Positions 23,061-25,043 of a stretch of 25,043 bases of DNA are shown here, piece after piece. The position numbers were made by a program, and so were the translations under genes. The stretch lies in the NCBI GenBank assembly GCA_964519535.1, contig CAZFIR010000015.1, forward strand, positions 1 through 25,043. Direction: 5' to 3'. Under the pieces are notes generated by a model. It made no database searches and had not been told where the DNA came from. It saw only the letters and a list, made by a program, of their open reading frames with translations. Each line of letters begins with the position of its first letter. The first letter of the stretch is position 1. Source of the DNA: CAYWLI01 sp964519535. Lineage in GTDB: Bacteria > Desulfobacterota > B13-G15 > RBG-16-54-18.

Positions 23061-23678
23061 CTATCTTACGTCGGCCTCATTGTCGTAGCCCAACTGTTCC
23101 CAGTAGCCTTTATACGGGTCCTTCGACAATTCGATCCGGTTGACCCACTTCACCCATTTGTAGCCCCATTTTGACTCGGCCACCACCTGGAAGGGGAATC
23201 CCCGGTTGGCATCCAAGACCTTTCCGTTGATCTTGGCCGCCAGCATGACGTCTAGCCGGGTGGCATCTTCATAGGTCAAGGAGGATGAATAGCCGTCTGC
23301 TGCGTAGAAAATGACGGTGCGTACCCCTGTGCGGGGCTTCGCCATGGTCAGCAGGTCGGCCAGGCGCACCCCTTCAAAGAGGAGGTGCTCACTCCATCCC
23401 TCCACACAGTGAAGGGTGATGGCACGTTTTACGATTGGCAGTCTCAGAACTTCCTGATAGGTCAGGGACTGGGGGGTGTGCACCAAGCCGGTCACCTCAA
23501 GCCGGTATTTCTCCATATTCACCTGCTGGGGGCCCCTGATGGAATTATCATACGCCCTGTCAAAGGGCTCGAGGGGCTTCCCCTGATAGTCGCGAATTTC
23601 GCGCTCAGCAGAGACCACAGCATTGACCATCAATCCGGTGCATACGATTATCATGAGAGTCACGATAAAGTATTTCAT
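23061..23678 (-). CDS. Exported molybdopterin-binding oxidoreductase (sulfite oxidase fold)
   Basis: A 205-residue protein of the oxidoreductase molybdopterin-binding family (PF00174). Residues 1-24 form a clear signal peptide with a VVSA-ERE cleavage site. C91 in ITLHCVEGW is the cysteine that ligates molybdenum in this fold, and RGFPFQVVAESKWGYKWVKW downstream is typical of the SUOX/MsrP core. The signal peptide has a single Lys and no twin-arginine, which is odd because Moco enzymes are normally folded before Tat export. There is no dimerisation domain, so it is a minimal single-domain form. A strong AAGGAGG precedes the ATG. It lies 21 bases after the SDR gene. Substrate and redox partner are unknown. 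Confidence 0.85.
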   Translation of the reverse strand: MKYFIVTLMIIVCTGLMVNAVVSAEREIRDYQGKPLEPFDRAYDNSIRGPQQVNMEKYRLEVTGLVHTPQSLTYQEVLRLPIVKRAITLHCVEGWSEHLLFEGVRLADLLTMAKPRTGVRTVIFYAADGYSSSLTYEDATRLDVMLAAKINGKVLDANRGFPFQVVAESKWGYKWVKWVNRIELSKDPYKGYWEQLGYDNEADVR

Positions 23679-23699
23679 GAGTAAAAACCTCCTTCGATG

Positions 23700-24497
23700 C
23701 TACAATATTATGTGCTGACCACAATTGGTAACCAGTGTTTGCCCCGTTATGGCGCTCGACTCATTCGAGGCCAGGAAAACAGCGGCCGCCGCCACCTCGG
23801 ATTCCTCAGCCGGTCTTTTTAGCGAATAGTTCTCGACAAGCTTTCCCATTATCTCCTCGAAGGGAACACCGGTGGCTTCGGCCCTTCCTTTTACTACAGA
23901 GATAATCCGTTCTCCCCTGACGGCTGCGGGACTTATCGCATTAACGCGAATATTAAGCTCCCCGACCTCGATGGACAGGGTCTCGGTGAGGGCGATGAGG
24001 CCCGCCTTGGAACAACAGTAAGGACTTCTCATCGGATACCCTGATCTGCCGTCCCCTGATCTCCCACCCTCGGAGACGATGTTGATGATGACACCGCTTT
24101 TTTGCGGGATCATGTGTTTGAGCACATGTTTGGCGCAGAGCATGCTCCCGGTCAGGTCGATGGCGAGCACCTCGTTCCATTGTGCTAAATCCATGTCTGA
24201 CACCCGGGCAGTAGGGCCGCCGATACCGCTGTTATTGACCAAGATATCGATTGTGCCAAATGCCTTGATGGTCTCTTTCACCATCCGTTCGATCTGTCTC
24301 TCGTCGGTGATGTCGGTCTGTAAGGCCTTTGCCTTCCCTCCCTGGGCCTTAATCTCGTTGGCCGTCTCCTCCAATGGGGCGAGGGTGCGGGCAGCCATCA
24401 CCACACTCCCCCCTTCTAAAGCAAAGGCTCGGGAGATGGCCCTGCCTATACCTTTTCCGCCGCCGGTAATAATTGCCACCTTGTTGTCTAATCTCAT
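23700..24497 (-). CDS. Short-chain dehydrogenase/reductase, glucose-1-dehydrogenase-like
   Basis: A 265-residue classical SDR. The NAD(P) motif TGGGKGIG is at 11-18, NNSG at 88-91, Y160-x3-K164 is the catalytic pair in SPYCCSK, S142 is a possible catalytic serine, and the N183-R-VNAISP region follows. R37 after the second strand (AART) favours NADP over NAD (inference). The ATG at 24497 with GGGGAGG 9 bases upstream is chosen over ATG/GTG codons up to 24518, giving the normal family N-terminus. It opens the tight - strand set with the molybdopterin protein and the VOC protein, 21 bases from the next start. The substrate is unknown; alcohol, sugar or 3-oxoacyl substrates all occur in this family. 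Confidence 0.88.
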   Translation of the reverse strand: MRLDNKVAIITGGGKGIGRAISRAFALEGGSVVMAARTLAPLEETANEIKAQGGKAKALQTDITDERQIERMVKETIKAFGTIDILVNNSGIGGPTARVSDMDLAQWNEVLAIDLTGSMLCAKHVLKHMIPQKSGVIINIVSEGGRSGDGRSGYPMRSPYCCSKAGLIALTETLSIEVGELNIRVNAISPAAVRGERIISVVKGRAEATGVPFEEIMGKLVENYSLKRPAEESEVAAAAVFLASNESSAITGQTLVTNCGQHIIL

Positions 24498-24616
24498 TTT
24501 TGCTTGCCTCCCCATCACCCTTTTACGGGACTTCAGTTTACAACGCGTATTGGGTTAATAGCCGGATATCCTGAGGAGTTGGGCATGCGTTCAATGATAT
24601 CCATAATATGACCCAA

Positions 24617-25043
24617 CTACCCAGCGGTATCTTCTACAGGCCGGATCCGGTCGCAGCGCAACAGGTATAGTCCTGCAGTGCCCCCGCCTACAATCTTTTT
24701 TTTATCGATTGTCAGGCCGTTCTCAGCTATCAATGGCTGCAAGCCGCCAGTGACCATGAAGTCTCGATAATTCCGGAAGTGCTCCCGGCCTGCCAGCAGC
24801 TCCAATAAAAAGGTCACTATCTTGTAAAGCCAGCCCCACGGGAATCGAACCGGACCAGGATGGTACTCAATGGCTAAAAAACGCCCGTGTCTTTTCGTCA
24901 CGCGCTTCGCTTCGTTTATGACTGATGATCGCATCGGTGCCGGTGTTTCGTGAAGTATGAACATTGCAAGGGTCAGATCAAATGATTCATCGGGGAACGG
25001 CAAGTTGGAAGCATCACCGAGGTGAAGTTCCGCGCCCTTCGTG
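24617..25043 (-). CDS. Class I SAM-dependent methyltransferase, N-terminally cut by the window
   Basis: The frame is open to the right edge, so the start lies beyond 25043. The visible end reads AELHLGDASNLPFPDESFDL, the acidic-loop and motif II/III region of class I methyltransferases, followed by AMFILHE and a GRFLAIEYH strand; the SAM-binding Gly loop must lie upstream outside the window. LPFPDESFDL is the usual UbiE/Methyltransf_11 form. The TTG at 25003 is internal. A helix rich in Leu (YKIVTFLLELLAG) may cover the substrate site. It is about 120 bases from the SDR gene on the same strand, and cotranscription is possible. The methyl acceptor cannot be told. Confidence 0.82.
   Translation of the reverse strand, partial: TKGAELHLGDASNLPFPDESFDLTLAMFILHETPAPMRSSVINEAKRVTKRHGRFLAIEYHPGPVRFPWGWLYKIVTFLLELLAGREHFRNYRDFMVTGGLQPLIAENGLTIDKKKIVGGGTAGLYLLRCDRIRPVEDTAG

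Noticed and set aside
23385..24558. Long + strand frames opposite the molybdopterin and SDR genes
   Set aside because: They are antisense shadows of well-supported genes and show no family motifs or ribosome sites.

Overview
The window is a dense bacterial chromosomal segment of moderately high G+C with strong Shine-Dalgarno sequences and many ATGA-type stop/start overlaps. Its gene content suggests an anaerobic bacterium of the Desulfobacterota / former Deltaproteobacteria kind: a DUF39 plus NIL-ferredoxin homocysteine pathway, a LarE with three cysteines, a molybdopterin oxidoreductase and an HD-GYP protein. That placement is inferred from gene content only. I see no rRNA, tRNA, CRISPR array, transposase or phage gene.

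Region 1 (1-6609, + strand) is a sulfur-handling cluster. In order it holds the 3' part of a DUF39 homocysteine-biosynthesis gene, its NIL/4Fe-4S ferredoxin partner, a ThiF/HesA-type adenylating enzyme, a ThiS/MoaD-like carrier ending in Gly-Gly, cysteine synthase (cysK), serine acetyltransferase (cysE), a MOSC/CoA-binding fusion, a Cys-motif hypothetical protein and a LarE-type sulfur transferase. Together they could activate serine, carry sulfur as a protein thiocarboxylate or sulfide, and make cysteine and homocysteine. The thiocarboxylate link is an inference.

Region 2 (6610-7336) is a 0.7 kb AT-rich gap with a perfect DnaA-box-like 9-mer, a near match, several short hairpins and two promoter-like elements.

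Region 3 (7337-19005, + strand) is a housekeeping run: a Yip1-like membrane protein, gltX, smc, then a recombination/repair trio. In the trio an AddA-type helicase, a separately encoded RecB-type nuclease domain and an AddB-type Fe-S nuclease are joined by ATGA overlaps. AddA thus appears split into two genes.

Region 4 (19006-21655, + strand) holds an intergenic stretch with a promoter, phased direct repeats and a candidate structured RNA ending in a clear intrinsic terminator. It is followed by a GAF/HD-GYP gene with a Cys-rich N-terminus, a hotdog thioesterase and a stand-alone infA with a TTG start and a strong terminator.

Region 5 (21656-25043, - strand) converges on region 4. A partial SAM methyltransferase is followed by a tightly spaced set of SDR oxidoreductase, exported sulfite-oxidase-fold molybdopterin protein and VOC/glyoxalase-fold protein. 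The set ends in a decayed penicillin-acylase gene: a signal peptide joined out of frame to the C-terminal third at a 12-bp G/C palindrome.

The observations I consider most worth following are the combined sulfur cluster, the split AddA, the candidate RNA upstream of the HD-GYP gene, the acylase remnant, and the molybdopterin protein with a signal peptide lacking twin arginines.
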